Of a stretch of 64,000 nucleotides of DNA, positions 63,701-64,000 are shown in pieces; position 1 is the first letter of the stretch, and every line of letters begins with the position of its first letter. Both the position numbers and the translations under genes were made by a program. The DNA comes from an uncultured Verrucomicrobiota bacterium. Its GTDB lineage: Bacteria > Verrucomicrobiota > Kiritimatiellia > Kiritimatiellales > Tichowtungiaceae. The notes beneath the pieces were generated by a model that had not been told where the DNA came from, made no database searches, and worked only from the letters and a program-made list of their open reading frames with translations. The stretch lies in contig CAIKGD010000016.1 in the NCBI GenBank assembly GCA_903826865.1, forward strand, positions 25,885 through 89,884. Reading direction: 5' to 3'.

Positions 63701-64000
63701 ATGCGTTGTCATAATTGCCGTCACCACGAAGCCATCCTGCGAGGCGACTTCGATTCCAAACCTTGGAACGAGACTCCTTGTGCCGCCTGCAAGCTGGGTG
63801 AGGATACGTTCTATTCCGTTCCGTTTGACGAAGAGAATCCTCCTGTCGTTGCAACGCGGCAGGCTTCCGACAGTCCGTTGATTCCCGCGGATGTGCTGGC
63901 TCAATTCGTACAGGGGTTTCTTTCTTTGCCTTCCGAGCTGCGCGACATCGTTGCTTGGCGTTATCAGGGTGTGTCGTACAAAGAGATTGCACAGCGTCAG
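63701..64000 (+). CDS. zinc-ribbon / sigma-region-4-like HTH protein (5' part)
   Basis: This gene is open at the window end and so is missing from the ORF track. It begins MRCHNCRHHEAILRGDF after a GGAGGA site. It has two Cys pairs (CHNC, CAAC) that suggest a zinc ribbon. After a linker comes LPSELRDIVAWRYQGVSYKE, the start of a region-4/RpoE-type HTH as found in small sigma factors or phage regulators. At least 100 residues are visible. It may regulate the element. Confidence 0.7.
   Translation, partial: MRCHNCRHHEAILRGDFDSKPWNETPCAACKLGEDTFYSVPFDEENPPVVATRQASDSPLIPADVLAQFVQGFLSLPSELRDIVAWRYQGVSYKEIAQRQ

Larger units (their letters stand above)
48911..64000 (+). mobile_element. integrative element at tRNA-Thr (right end outside window)
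   Basis: Behind the tRNA 3' end lie, in one orientation, a tyrosine recombinase, a four-gene defence-like operon, a primase/SF3 helicase, an iteron region and a zinc-ribbon/HTH protein. No core gene interrupts the run. The layout integrase-cargo-primase is that of satellites and integrative plasmids. No structural phage or conjugation gene is seen in the visible part. The duplicated tRNA end (attR) should lie beyond 64000. Confidence 0.8.

Overview
The window reads as chromosomal DNA of a GC-moderate Gram-negative bacterium, most likely from the Verrucomicrobiota/Kiritimatiellota side of the PVC group. This assignment is inference from the general look of the proteins: a long secreted protein with a lamin-tail-like segment and a DADRDGLSNAAE-type C-terminus, a secretin, and scattered trp genes. 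No rRNA is present to test it. The left end is the replication-start neighbourhood (dnaA, then an intergenic region with one perfect DnaA box, then dnaN).

Layout. 0-14.8 kb is mostly core: dnaA, dnaN, tRNA-Gln, a small unknown protein, a glycosyltransferase, a methyltransferase, a SWIM/SNF2 helicase, an MFS exporter, a hairpin-rich intergenic stretch, a lipoprotein, a ZIP transporter and secA. 14.9-20.9 kb is an accessory patch: a Fic protein, a complete controller-methylase-nuclease-Vsr restriction-modification cassette with a recognisable C-box operator, a small secreted protein and a MazE/AbrB-Doc toxin-antitoxin pair. 21-40.9 kb is core again: trpB (copy 1), an azoreductase, trpF-trpB(copy 2)-unknown-yicC-gmk, a 37-residue lysine-repeat protein with its own promoter and terminator, the overlapping set nrdR-unknown-lnt-prfB-trpC, tRNA-Asp and tRNA-Pro, a polyprenol-phosphate sugar transferase, the surA-like-pdxA-rsmA operon, a degenerate vWA membrane protein, a DEAD-box RNA helicase, thrH and a zinc-ribbon/EIIA fusion. 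40.9-48.9 kb holds large exported proteins, a secretin, tRNA-Ser, a small membrane protein and tRNA-Thr.

From 48.9 kb to the window end lies an integrative element. It has a tyrosine recombinase directly behind tRNA-Thr; a four-gene candidate defence operon (Eco57I-like methylase, OLD-like ATPase/TOPRIM, AlbA_2/HATPase regulator, PLD-SNF2 helicase); a primase/SF3-helicase; an origin-like region with 9-bp iterons around an AT-rich core; and the start of a zinc-ribbon/HTH protein cut by the window end. The four-gene operon is bracketed by a 14-bp direct repeat, so it looks like an exchangeable cargo module between the integrase and replication genes, comparable in layout to P4-type satellites. 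I do not recognise this four-gene set as a named system, and it is the best candidate for the undescribed system.

Two other patterns recur. Two intergenic elements share one architecture (an outer stem enclosing two palindromes) but not their sequence. Several spacers carry short-word periodic repeats, and one such repeat lies in frame inside the island methylase gene.
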